From contig NZ_BBXC01000007.1 of the NCBI RefSeq assembly GCF_001570525.1, positions 1,310,679 to 1,374,678 of the forward strand: a stretch of DNA of 64,000 bases. The letters run 5' to 3'. This stretch comes from Herbidospora sakaeratensis. GTDB taxonomy: Bacteria > Actinomycetota > Actinomycetes > Streptosporangiales > Streptosporangiaceae. Shown here piece by piece: positions 51,187 to 58,902 of this stretch; position 1 is the first letter of the stretch; every line of letters begins with the position of its first letter. The position numbers and the translations under genes were made by a program. Under the pieces are notes generated by a model. It searched no databases. It was not told the origin of the DNA and saw nothing but the letters and a program-made list of their open reading frames with translations.

Positions 51187-51879
51187 ATGGCCAGGTTGCT
51201 CTTCATGATGCCCGCGGCGTCGTACTGGACGCTCAAGGACGGGACCCGGCACGCCACCGGGTACTGGGCCGAGGAGTTCGCGGCCCCCTACCGGGCGCTC
51301 ACCGAGGCGGGGCACCGGATCGTGGTCGCCACCCCGGGCGGGGTGATCCCGACCGTCGACATGATGAGCCTGCGGCCCGAGATGGCGGGCGGCGCGCAGG
51401 CGGCGCTCGACCTGGAGGCGACGATCCGTCAGGCCGAGGAGCTGCGGCAGCCGATCCAGTTGTCCGGCGCGCGGCTGGAGGACTACGACGCCGTCTACTG
51501 CCCCGGCGGGCACGGCCCGATGGAGGACCTGTGCGCCGACCCCGACGCGGGGCGGCTGCTGACGGCGGCGCTGGCCTCGGGCAAGCCGCTCGCCATCGTC
51601 TGCCACGGGCCGGCCGCCATGCTGGCGACCCGGTTCCGCGGCGAGTCGCCGTTCGCGGGGTACCAGGTCACCGCGTTCTCCAACGAGGAGGAGGAAGGCG
51701 TCGGGCTGGCGTCCCAGGCCCGGTGGTTGCTGGAGGACGAGCTGATCAAGCTGGGTGTCGACTTCACCAAGGGCGAGCCCTGGAAGCCGTACACGGTCGT
51801 CGACCACAACCTGCTCACCGGGCAGAACCCCGCCTCGGCGGAGGTGCTGGCCGAGCAGCTGCTCAAGGTCCTCAACTAG
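51187..51879 (+). CDS. DJ-1/PfpI family (Hsp31-like) protein
   Basis: A 230-residue class I glutamine amidotransferase-like protein. The conserved Glu of the acid pair is in YWAEEFAAP and the nucleophilic Cys is in IVCHGPAAML near residue 138 with His next to it. EEEEGVGL and a long cap match Hsp31/YhbO-type glyoxalase III or deglycase enzymes that detoxify reactive carbonyls. A G-rich RBS precedes ATG 51187. It overlaps the convergent MFS gene by 8 bp. Confidence 0.9.
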   Translation: MARLLFMMPAASYWTLKDGTRHATGYWAEEFAAPYRALTEAGHRIVVATPGGVIPTVDMMSLRPEMAGGAQAALDLEATIRQAEELRQPIQLSGARLEDYDAVYCPGGHGPMEDLCADPDAGRLLTAALASGKPLAIVCHGPAAMLATRFRGESPFAGYQVTAFSNEEEEGVGLASQARWLLEDELIKLGVDFTKGEPWKPYTVVDHNLLTGQNPASAEVLAEQLLKVLN

Positions 51880-53110
51880 CCGGTACGTCGTCGTGGGCGA
51901 TGTGCATGAGCTGCCGCCACAACACGACCAGGAACACCAGCGAGCCGCCGAACGCGAACCAGAACGGGGCCGCGACCCCGAACTGGGTGGCCAGCACGCC
52001 GCCGATCAGGGAGCCGACGACGAGACCGGCGTACACGCAGACGGTGTTGACGCTGCCCACGCGGCCCTGCAGTTCGGCGGGGACCGCACGCTGACGGACG
52101 GTGACCGAGGTGGTGCCCCAGATGAACGCGTGCGCGCCGAACACCAGGAAGATCGCCCCGGCCACCCACGGGGAGTGGGTCAGGGCCAGGCCCAGGTGGG
52201 TGAAGGTCTCGATGACGAGCCCGATCCGCATCAGCGCGCCGAGGCTCACCCTGCGGGTGATCGCCCCGTAGAGGCCGGTGCCGATCAGGCCGCCGACGCC
52301 GCCGATCGTGGTCATCAGGCCGAAGCCGAGGGCGCCGAGGCCGAGTTGCTCCTGGGTGTAGAGGACCAGCACCGACCAGGCCGCGCCGAACGTGAAGTTG
52401 AAGATCAGGATCGTCAGGGCCAGCGTCCGGACGGCGGCGTGCCGGGCCGTCCAGCGGAAGCCCTCGACCAGTTCGCGCAGCCCGTTGGGCTTGCGGCCGC
52501 CGGCCTGCCGGGGATGCGGCGGCAGGGTGAGGCGCGAGACCAGCACGATCGCCGCCGCGACCAGGAGCAGCTGACCGGCGAACGGCCAGGCCAGGCCCAG
52601 GCCGAACAGCGCCGCGCCGACCGGCGGCCCGGCCAGTTGGTTGAGCGTGATGAACCCGGTGCCCAGGCGGGCGTTGGCGACCACGAGGTCGTCGCGGTCG
52701 ACCAGCATCGGCGTGAGCGTGGCGGTCGCGTTGTCGGCGAAGACCTCCGCGACGGCCCGCAGCGCGAGCAGCGCCAGCGCCGCCTCGACCGTCACCCGGC
52801 CGGTCGCCATCAGCACGACGAGCAGGACCAGCACCAGCGCCCGCGCCGCGTTGGCGGCCAGCACGATCCGCCGCCGGTCGTGGCGGTCGGACAACACGCC
52901 CGCGTACAGGCCGAACAGCAGGGGCGGCGCCCAGGCCACCAGCGCCGACAACGAGATCATCAGCGGGTCGTCGGTCAGCGACGCGACCAGCAGCGGGCCC
53001 GCGGCGGCGGCGATGCCGTCACCCAGGTTCGTCAGCCAGCTCGACGCCAGCAACCACCGGAATCCGCGCCCGAGACGCGCGGGCAGCACCCGCTCCACAA
53101 CTGTGACCAC
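51872..53110 (-). CDS. MFS transporter (macrolide-efflux-like)
   Basis: A 412-residue MFS protein with about 12 membrane helices. GLYAGVLSDRHDRRRIVLAAN near residue 68 is the loop 2-3 signature. The pattern (LTNLGDGI, ADNATATLTPMLV) resembles the MefA/TetV-type exporters common in actinomycetes. Start GTG 53110 has TATGGT about 9 bases upstream; the frame stays open to an ATG at 53149, so the exact start is uncertain. Confidence 0.85.
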   Translation of the reverse strand: MVTVVERVLPARLGRGFRWLLASSWLTNLGDGIAAAAGPLLVASLTDDPLMISLSALVAWAPPLLFGLYAGVLSDRHDRRRIVLAANAARALVLVLLVVLMATGRVTVEAALALLALRAVAEVFADNATATLTPMLVDRDDLVVANARLGTGFITLNQLAGPPVGAALFGLGLAWPFAGQLLLVAAAIVLVSRLTLPPHPRQAGGRKPNGLRELVEGFRWTARHAAVRTLALTILIFNFTFGAAWSVLVLYTQEQLGLGALGFGLMTTIGGVGGLIGTGLYGAITRRVSLGALMRIGLVIETFTHLGLALTHSPWVAGAIFLVFGAHAFIWGTTSVTVRQRAVPAELQGRVGSVNTVCVYAGLVVGSLIGGVLATQFGVAAPFWFAFGGSLVFLVVLWRQLMHIAHDDVPAS

Positions 53111-53167
53111 GGGCGCAAGACCATACGTTCCGGAGAAGACCGGCGGCAACGCGTTTTCGGCGCCGGA

Positions 53168-54172
53168 TCAGGCCGGCGGTCGGGGCCGGGCGGGCGGAGC
53201 CGTGACGGAGCCGTATTTTCCGGCGAGCGCGACGGCGCGGTCGTGCAGGGCGGCGCGCAACCACGGCGGCGCGAGGGCTTCGGCACCCGCGCCGAGCCGC
53301 CACAACGCCCACACGGCGTGCCGGGAGTCCTGGAAGGCGACCTCCAGCCGCAGCCGCCCGTCGGGTTCGGTCTCCTCGGCGAGCACGGCCAGCGCGGTGC
53401 CCGCCAGCTCCTCCCGCCGCGCCGCGTCGAGCACGACCAAAACGGTGACCTGGTCGCCGCCCGCCCGGAAACGGGTGCCGCGCTCCTGCCAGGCCCGGTC
53501 GAGGTCGACGCGCTCTGGCCGCTCGGCCGCGTCGGCGAGCTCCTCGACGGCCGCGATGCGCGACACCCGGTAGGTGCGGTCGGCCCCCGACCGCGTGGCC
53601 AGCAGATAACCCTTGTCGCGCACGGTCACCAGGCCGATCGGGTCGACCGTGCGCCACTGCGGCTCCTGACCGGCGGGGGCGTAGTGGATGCGCAGCTTGC
53701 GTCCGGCGAGCACCGCGCGCAGCACCCCCGCCACGACCGCGTCGGGCGCCTCGTCGTGCACCAGCCGCCGTGACAGCAGATCGGTCTCGGGGTCGATGAG
53801 CAGCCGCTCGGCCGCCCCGGCGGCGGTGTCGCGATAGTTGTCGGGCAGCGCGTCGACCACCTTCAGCATCGCCGACGCGAGCGCCGACCCCAGCCCGAAC
53901 GCCTGCGCGCCCCGCCGCGACCCCGCGATCAGCAGTGCGAGAGCCTCGTCGGGGGTCAGCCCGGTGAGCTCGGTACGGAACCCCGGCAACAACACGAACC
54001 CGCCATGCCTGCCCCGCTCGGCGTAGACCGGCACCCCGGCCGCCGAGAGCGCCTCGATGTCGCGCAGGACCGTGCGCGTCGACACCTCCAGCTCCCGGGC
54101 CAGCGCCGACGCGGACAACCGGCCATGCCGCCGGAGCAGCAGCACCAGGGAGACCAGCCGGTCGGCACGCAT
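53168..54172 (-). CDS. WYL-domain HTH transcriptional regulator (YafY/DeoR type)
   Basis: A 334-residue regulator: N-terminal HTH_11 (about 5-58; LSASALARELEVSTRTVLRDIEAL), a WYL ligand-sensing domain (about 140-225) and a WCX-type C-terminal extension. ATG 54172 has TAGGGT 6 bases upstream, so it is leaderless. A perfect 7-bp-arm palindrome upstream is the probable operator, shared with the divergent RidA-family gene. Confidence 0.92.
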   Translation of the reverse strand: MRADRLVSLVLLLRRHGRLSASALARELEVSTRTVLRDIEALSAAGVPVYAERGRHGGFVLLPGFRTELTGLTPDEALALLIAGSRRGAQAFGLGSALASAMLKVVDALPDNYRDTAAGAAERLLIDPETDLLSRRLVHDEAPDAVVAGVLRAVLAGRKLRIHYAPAGQEPQWRTVDPIGLVTVRDKGYLLATRSGADRTYRVSRIAAVEELADAAERPERVDLDRAWQERGTRFRAGGDQVTVLVVLDAARREELAGTALAVLAEETEPDGRLRLEVAFQDSRHAVWALWRLGAGAEALAPPWLRAALHDRAVALAGKYGSVTAPPARPRPPA

Positions 54173-54178
54173 ACGCCA

Positions 54179-54184
54179 ACCCTA
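54179..54184 (-). promoter_or_regulatory. -10 element of the WYL regulator gene
   Basis: TAGGGT on the minus strand, 6 bases from the ATG. Confidence 0.55.
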
Positions 54185-54193
54185 GGAGCAATA

Positions 54194-54212
54194 CACGACA
54201 GAGGATGTCGTG
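54194..54212. promoter_or_regulatory. Operator palindrome between WYL regulator and RidA gene
   Basis: CACGACA-N5-TGTCGTG, perfect 7-bp arms, centred about 31 bases upstream of the regulator start; it overlaps the expected -35 region. Confidence 0.75.
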
Positions 54213-54260
54213 ATTCGGCGGGAGGCTCGATCCACACAGACGAACGAACGGAGCTTTCTC

Positions 54261-54662
54261 ATGGCGATGCGGCGCACGGCCGTCAACCCGGTGACGTGGT
54301 CGGCGGACCTGGGCTTCAACCAGGGCGAACTGGTCTCGGGTGAAACGCGGACCCTCTACCTGTCGGGCCAGACGGCGATGGACGCCGACGGCAGACCCCA
54401 GCACGCCGACGACCTGGCCGGGCAACTGGCGCTGAGCCTCGACAACGTGGAGGCGGTGCTGGCGGAGGCCGGCATGTCGCTGGGGAACCTGGTCAGGCTG
54501 AACGTGTACACGACCGACGTCGACCTGCTGTTCCGGCACTACGGCGTGCTGGCCGCGCGGCTCGGGGCGGCGGGTGCGGCGCCGGCGACGACGATGCTCG
54601 GGGTGACGCGGCTGGCGATCGCGGGTCAGCTGGTCGAACTGGAGGGAACTGCGGTGGCGTGA
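54261..54662 (+). CDS. RidA/YjgF/Rid-family protein
   Basis: A 133-residue Rid protein with the family pattern RTLYLSGQTAMDADGRP, NVEAVLAEAGMSLGNLVRLNVYTTD and a C-terminal GQLVELEGTAV strand. RidA enzymes hydrolyse reactive enamine/imine intermediates; in this divergent subgroup the Arg of the active site cannot be placed with confidence. ATG 54261 has GGAGC upstream. It is divergent from a WYL regulator with a shared operator. Confidence 0.9.
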   Translation: MAMRRTAVNPVTWSADLGFNQGELVSGETRTLYLSGQTAMDADGRPQHADDLAGQLALSLDNVEAVLAEAGMSLGNLVRLNVYTTDVDLLFRHYGVLAARLGAAGAAPATTMLGVTRLAIAGQLVELEGTAVA

Positions 54663-54757
54663 CGCGCCGCACCATCGGGTCGGCCGGGTTGTGAGATGTG
54701 GGAATCATCCGCGTAACACGGCCGTTGACCGGAATGCGGCCCGCCGACGGGATCCGC

Positions 54758-54797
54758 CCGGACGAGACGCGCCGTACCCGGACTGCCAAGACGACGC
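54758..54797 (+). promoter_or_regulatory. Guanidine-III (ykkC-III) riboswitch aptamer
   Basis: The order CCGGACGAG - GCGCCGTACCCGG - AAGACGACGC matches the actinobacterial ykkC-III motif. CCGG pairs with CCGG for P1 and GCGCCGT with ACGACGC for the pseudoknot (one C-A mismatch). It lies 16 bases upstream of an SMR exporter gene, the classic target, and should turn it on when guanidine is bound. Confidence 0.88.
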
Positions 54798-54809
54798 TCC
54801 GAAAGGAGC
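54796..54809 (+). promoter_or_regulatory. SD-masking hairpin, guanidine riboswitch expression platform
   Basis: GCTCC-GAAA-GGAGC forms a perfect tetraloop hairpin that buries the GGAG Shine-Dalgarno. Its 5' arm shares bases with the aptamer's 3' strand, so ligand binding would open it. Confidence 0.7.
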
Positions 54810-54813
54810 CGTC

Positions 54814-55137
54814 ATGGCCTGGATCCTCCTCATCGCCGCCGGTCTGTTCGAGGTCGCGATGGCCTACTCGCTCAAGCTCAGCGACGGGTTCTCCGTGCCG
54901 GTCCCCGCCGTCGCCTTCGCCGGCTTCGCGATCCTCAGCTTCGGCCTGCTGGCGGTCGCGCTGAAGAGCCTCGACGTCGGCACCGCCTACGCCGTCTGGA
55001 CCGGCATCGGCGCGGTCGGCACGGCCACCCTCGGCATGATCGTGCTGGGCGACGACGTGAGCCCCTTGAAGATCGCGTCGATCGTCCTCATCCTCGCGGG
55101 GGTGGTCGGCCTCAACCTGGCCGGCGCCGGTCACTGA
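54814..55137 (+). CDS. SMR-family exporter, probable guanidinium exporter (Gdx/SugE type)
   Basis: A 107-residue, four-helix small multidrug resistance protein. The conserved Glu in AGLFEVAMAYSLK (residue 13) couples transport to protons. The riboswitch upstream points to guanidinium as substrate rather than broad drugs. AAAGGAGCC precedes ATG 54814; frames open further upstream run through the riboswitch and are not used. The stop overlaps the convergent SDR gene by 26 bp. Confidence 0.93.
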   Translation: MAWILLIAAGLFEVAMAYSLKLSDGFSVPVPAVAFAGFAILSFGLLAVALKSLDVGTAYAVWTGIGAVGTATLGMIVLGDDVSPLKIASIVLILAGVVGLNLAGAGH

Positions 55138-55900
55138 GGGCCCGGACGGTCTCCTCGAAACGGCGCGCCTCGTCCACGTCGACGGCGTGGGCGAGGCGCC
55201 GGCCTCTGCGCCACATCGTGAGCGGTTCGGCCGGTGGGCGGTCGACGAGGGCGGCGATCGGCGGGATCGCCCGGGACACCGGCTGGGCGAACACCGCCGA
55301 CGCCGCCCGCACGATGCCGCGCAGCGGCTGCCTGAAGGGCTCGTGCAGGCCCGTCGCCACGAACACCGGGTTGTACAGGACGTATCTCACGCGTTCGGCG
55401 ACATAGGCCGCCCCGAGCAACTCGCCGGCCCTGGCTCCCTGCATGGTCGCGGTCAGCGGGCGGTAGCTCTTCGTGAGCTGGAGGTCGTCCCAGTGGATGC
55501 GGCCGCCCTGGCCGGCGCCGCACAGGTTGACGATCACCGGGGCGGCCGCCCGTTCGAGCGGGCCGCGTAGTCCTTCGGCCAGCACATGGCGGTTGAGCAC
55601 GTAGAGGGCGAAGGTGTGCTCGAAGCCCTCTTCGGTGACCACCCGCACGGGGTTGAAGCGGAACGCCGCGAGGATCAGGGCGTCGATCACGGGGTGCTCG
55701 GTGGCCAGCCGGTTCACCAGGTCATGAGTGTGGCGCAGCGAGCTGAGGTCGCATCTGACGAACCGGATGCCGGGCGTGTCCTCGTGGGGGCGGCTTCCGC
55801 TGGCCACGACCACGACCTGGTCGCCGCGTGCGGCGTGGTGGTGGGCCAGGGCCTTGCCGATGCCGTGCGTGCCACCGGTGATGACGATCGTCCGAGTCAT
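55112..55900 (-). CDS. SDR-like oxidoreductase with degenerate active site
   Basis: A 262-residue Rossmann-fold protein with TGGTHGIG at residues 8-15 and an ALILAAFRF segment where NNAG usually stands. No YxxxK motif is found at the expected place (ATMQGARAG), so classical catalysis is doubtful. It is divergent from a TetR gene with nested palindromes between them and is a likely target. Confidence 0.85.
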   Translation of the reverse strand: MTRTIVITGGTHGIGKALAHHHAARGDQVVVVASGSRPHEDTPGIRFVRCDLSSLRHTHDLVNRLATEHPVIDALILAAFRFNPVRVVTEEGFEHTFALYVLNRHVLAEGLRGPLERAAAPVIVNLCGAGQGGRIHWDDLQLTKSYRPLTATMQGARAGELLGAAYVAERVRYVLYNPVFVATGLHEPFRQPLRGIVRAASAVFAQPVSRAIPPIAALVDRPPAEPLTMWRRGRRLAHAVDVDEARRFEETVRALSDRRRPG

Positions 55901-55903
55901 GAC

Positions 55904-55939
55904 TTGAGAGCTCCCTCAACTTGAGACAGGCCTCAAGTT
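55904..55939. promoter_or_regulatory. Nested TetR operator palindromes
   Basis: TTGAG-N6-CTCAA (55904-55919) is followed directly by AACTTGAG-N6-CTCAAGTT (55918-55939). The second has perfect 8-bp arms. Confidence 0.78.
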
Positions 55940-55942
55940 AGC

Positions 55943-55948
55943 TAGGGT
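55943..55948 (+). promoter_or_regulatory. -10 element of the TetR gene
   Basis: TAGGGT, 7 bases before ATG 55956 and 3 bases after the operator. Confidence 0.55.
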
Positions 55949-55955
55949 GGCGGTC

Positions 55956-56552
55956 ATGCGCAAGGACGCCGTACAGAACCGCGAGCGCCTGCTTCGCGCG
56001 GCGCGGCAGCTGTTCGCCGACCGCGGGCTCGACGTGCCGCTCGACGAGATCGCGCGGGTGGCGGGGGTGAGCATCGGCACGCTCTACAACCGGTTCCCCA
56101 CCCGCGACGCCCTGGTGGAGGCGGTCTTCGCCGACCGGAGGGCGACCGTCGCCGACCTGGCAGAGCGGGCCCTCGCGGCCGACGACGCCTGGGACGGGTT
56201 CGCCGGCTTCCTCACCGGGGTGTGCGAGCTGCAGGCGGCCGACCTCGGCTACAACGACCTCGCCGCGCGGACCGCGCCCGTCGACGGCGACCGGGGACCC
56301 GCGCTGATGATCGAGATCGTCGAACGGGCCCAGCGTGCCGGAACCCTGCGGGGCGACGTCACGCTCACCGACCTGGCCTTCGTGATCTGGGGCGTCGCGG
56401 CGACCATCGCCGCCACCCGCCAGACGGCCCCGGGGGCCTGGCGGCGTCACCTCGCCCTGATGCTCGACGGCCTGCGCGCCGGCGCGGCCCGGCCGCTGCC
56501 GGGTCCGCCCATGTCCGCCGGCCAGGCCGGGGCCGCGCTGCGGGACTGCTGA
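55956..56552 (+). CDS. TetR-family repressor
   Basis: A 198-residue regulator: HTH at about 5-55 (VPLDEIARVAGVSIGTLYNRFPTR) and a C-terminal domain typical of the TetR group that controls neighbouring SDR genes. ATG 55956 is selected by the leaderless -10; the frame from 55947 adds three residues. Autoregulation through the adjacent palindromes is likely. A strong terminator follows. Confidence 0.92.
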   Translation: MRKDAVQNRERLLRAARQLFADRGLDVPLDEIARVAGVSIGTLYNRFPTRDALVEAVFADRRATVADLAERALAADDAWDGFAGFLTGVCELQAADLGYNDLAARTAPVDGDRGPALMIEIVERAQRAGTLRGDVTLTDLAFVIWGVAATIAATRQTAPGAWRRHLALMLDGLRAGAARPLPGPPMSAGQAGAALRDC

Positions 56553-56555
56553 GCC

Positions 56556-56580
56556 GGGGGCGGGACCTCGTCCCGCCCCC
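56556..56580. terminator. Bidirectional terminator hairpin
   Basis: Perfect 10-bp stem GGGGGCGGGA / TCCCGCCCCC with a 5-base loop, 3 bases after the TetR stop and 8 bases before the convergent gene end. Confidence 0.8.
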
Positions 56581-56587
56581 GCTGTTC

Positions 56588-57667
56588 CTATTGGGTCGAG
56601 GTGTACGACACGAACGACGCGCGGTCGGCGCGGGTCACGTTGGTCCAGCACTGCACGTTGCGCACCATGGCGACGCCGCCCATGGTGTTCCAGACCGACT
56701 GCAGGTTGCAGTGGTCGGGGTTGTTGCCGTAGGCCGTCACCTGGACGTGGTCGATCGCGTAGCCCACCAGGGGGAACGTGACCAGGCGCAGGCCCAGGCC
56801 GGACGACCGGACCGTGTTCACCCCGCCCTGCGAGTTGTAGTTGACGCCCGGCGGGGCCGGCGCGTAGGGACCGGGGTTGGCCGGGGTGTGGTCGAAGGTG
56901 TAGCCGAACGCCTTCGGCGGCACCCAGCGGCCGTTGATGTTGCGCTCCCGCTGGTAGGTCAGGCTCCAGCCGGAGTGCATCGGGGTGTTGACCCCGTTGA
57001 AGCACCGGATCTCGATCTGCTGGACGACCGCTCCCGGCACCCAGTTGACGACCTTGCACCTGGCCTGGGTCAGGTCGTTCTGCGCGGTCACCTGGATGCC
57101 GCCGGCCACGGCGGCCGAGCCGAGGCCGTTCATGTCGACCTTGTACCAGCCCACGCCCAGCACGCTGACGAGGTTCGCGCCGCCCGCGGAGTTGTAGGAG
57201 GCGATGGTCCCGCCGTTGTAGTGCACGTAGCCGAAGCCCTGGCCGGCGGGGCCGGCCATCGGGGGCGTGCTCTCCGACCAGGTGACCGTGAACGGCGTGG
57301 TCACCGGCGCGCCGCCGAACTGGTGACACCTGACCACGACGATCTGGTCGGGGCCGACCGGCATCCACTTGGCGACCTGGCAGATGTTCGGCCCGGTCGA
57401 CACGGCGGTGGCGTGGGCGACGCCGCCGGGGCCGGCGATCTGCGGGAACCGGACGATGGTCTCGCCGGGCACGCCCGGGGTCACGCTGACGTTGAAGCCG
57501 CCCGGCCAGCTTCCAGCCTGGTGGGCGAGGCTGGGGATGCCGGCGGGGACGTTGACGTAGGCGTAGCCCCAGCGGTTCGGGACGGCGGCCTGCGCGGGCG
57601 TCGTGGCGACCTGCACGAGGCCGAGGGCGATCGCGACCGCCAGCAGGGTCCTTGATAATCGCGTCAC
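56588..57667 (-). CDS. Secreted protein with three copies of an unrecognised ~105-residue domain
   Basis: A 359-residue exported protein: signal peptide to about residue 28 (cleaved after AQA), then three homologous units at about 30-130, 140-240 and 250-355. Each starts with an aromatic GY pair (WGYAYV, FGYVHY, FGYTFD), has a GGxN stretch, a VxV/VQVTA strand, one Cys before KVxxW or QSVW and a second Cys about 20 residues later (VVRC, EIRC, NVQC). The cysteines likely pair within each unit. GTG 57667 follows GGAAGG. Its role is unknown, perhaps surface binding. Confidence 0.78.
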   Translation of the reverse strand: MTRLSRTLLAVAIALGLVQVATTPAQAAVPNRWGYAYVNVPAGIPSLAHQAGSWPGGFNVSVTPGVPGETIVRFPQIAGPGGVAHATAVSTGPNICQVAKWMPVGPDQIVVVRCHQFGGAPVTTPFTVTWSESTPPMAGPAGQGFGYVHYNGGTIASYNSAGGANLVSVLGVGWYKVDMNGLGSAAVAGGIQVTAQNDLTQARCKVVNWVPGAVVQQIEIRCFNGVNTPMHSGWSLTYQRERNINGRWVPPKAFGYTFDHTPANPGPYAPAPPGVNYNSQGGVNTVRSSGLGLRLVTFPLVGYAIDHVQVTAYGNNPDHCNLQSVWNTMGGVAMVRNVQCWTNVTRADRASFVSYTSTQ

Positions 57668-57729
57668 GGGTTTCCTTCCGGTTGGAGAGGTTGTCACGCC
57701 GTTCATAAACCGGAAACGCGATTGTGAGA

Positions 57730-57744
57730 AGCGGGGGTCCCGCT
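57730..57744 (-). terminator. Candidate terminator of the nitronate monooxygenase gene
   Basis: AGCGGG-GGT-CCCGCT hairpin 28 bases past the stop, read on the minus strand, followed by a T-containing stretch. Confidence 0.45.
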
Positions 57745-57772
57745 AAGTGAGACCACCGCCGCGCGGCCGCGA

Positions 57773-58810
57773 TCAGAGCCACAACCGGCGGGTGAGGCCC
57801 GTCAGGATTCGCGTCACGGGTTCGGCCGTGGCGTTGTGGTAGCCGGTGCCGGCCCACAGGTTGACGCGTTCGGGGTCGCCCGCGGCGGCGGCCGCCTTCC
57901 GGATCGGGCTGGTCAGGTGGTGGAGGGCCGGGTAGCCCAACGGGGCCCGGGCCGTGTAGCGGTCGGTGAACTCGTTGCGCAGGCCGCGGGCCGGGCGGCC
58001 GGTGAAGGCGCGGGTGATCACCGTGCACCGGCGCCGGGCGTCGGCCAGCGCGTCGCGGTGGGGGGCCGAGGCGCCGCTCTCGTCGGACCGCAGCAGCACG
58101 GTTCCGACGCTCACCGCGTCGGCGCCGGCGGCCAGGGCCGTGCCGACGGCGGTCGGGGTCGCGATGCCGCCTGCGGCGATCAGCGGCAGCCGAACGGCCG
58201 CGCGCACCTCGCCGAGCAGCTGGGGGAGGGGCGTCTCGGGCGGGACCCGGCCGGGGGTGAGGGTGCCCGAGTGGCCGCCGGCGGCGGACGACTGGACCGC
58301 CAGGAGGTCGACGCCCCGTTCGGCGGCGGCCCGGGCCTCCTCGGCCGAGGTGACGGTCTGCACGACGAGGGTGCCGGCGGCGCGCAGGGCCGCGACGGTC
58401 CGGGCCTCCGGGAGGCCGAAGGTGAAGCTCACCACCGGGACCGGGTCGGCCAGCAGCAGGTCGATCTTCTCGTGCCAGTGGTCGTCGTCCTCGGTCGCCT
58501 CGACGCCGCCGACGTCCAGGCCGTAGCGGTCGGCCTCGGGGCGCAGCAGGCCGGCGTACTCGCGGTAGCGGGCCGGGTCGACCGGGACGGGGTTGGGCGC
58601 GAAGACGTTCACCCCGAAGAGCACACCCGCCGCGCGGACCTGGCCGATCTGATCGGCGAGCGCGGCCGGCGTCTTGTAGCCCGCGGCCACGAAGCCGAGG
58701 CCGCCCGCCTTCGCCGCCGCGACCACCAGCGCCGGGGTGCTGGCCCCGCCGGCCATCGGAGCCGCCAGGACGGGGGAGGTCAGTCCCAGGCCGCTGAGGG
58801 TACTGTGCAC
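57773..58810 (-). CDS. Nitronate monooxygenase family protein
   Basis: A 345-residue FMN-dependent TIM-barrel enzyme. The N-terminal LAAPMAGGASTPALV binds FMN; GGHSGTL near 180 and AAGGIATPTAVGTALAAGADAVSVGTVLL near 210 are the class I signatures. It oxidises nitronates such as propionate-3-nitronate, protecting central metabolism. It is divergent from a LysR regulator, a typical control arrangement. Confidence 0.92.
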   Translation of the reverse strand: MHSTLSGLGLTSPVLAAPMAGGASTPALVVAAAKAGGLGFVAAGYKTPAALADQIGQVRAAGVLFGVNVFAPNPVPVDPARYREYAGLLRPEADRYGLDVGGVEATEDDDHWHEKIDLLLADPVPVVSFTFGLPEARTVAALRAAGTLVVQTVTSAEEARAAAERGVDLLAVQSSAAGGHSGTLTPGRVPPETPLPQLLGEVRAAVRLPLIAAGGIATPTAVGTALAAGADAVSVGTVLLRSDESGASAPHRDALADARRRCTVITRAFTGRPARGLRNEFTDRYTARAPLGYPALHHLTSPIRKAAAAAGDPERVNLWAGTGYHNATAEPVTRILTGLTRRLWL

Positions 58811-58869
58811 GATCGGTCCTCTCGGTGTGTCGTCACTCTGACGCTAGGTCGCCCCGGAGCCATCCGGAA

Positions 58870-58887
58870 ATGCCCATTGTGGTGCAT
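58870..58887. promoter_or_regulatory. LysR-type binding-site candidate
   Basis: An 18-bp imperfect palindrome, ATGCCCATT / GTGGTGCAT, lies just upstream of the LysR -10 and between the divergent genes. Confidence 0.45.
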
Positions 58888-58888
58888 C

Positions 58889-58894
58889 TATGCT
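58889..58894 (+). promoter_or_regulatory. -10 element of the LysR gene
   Basis: TATGCT ends 8 bases before ATG 58903. Confidence 0.5.
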
Positions 58895-58902
58895 TGACGG
58901 TT

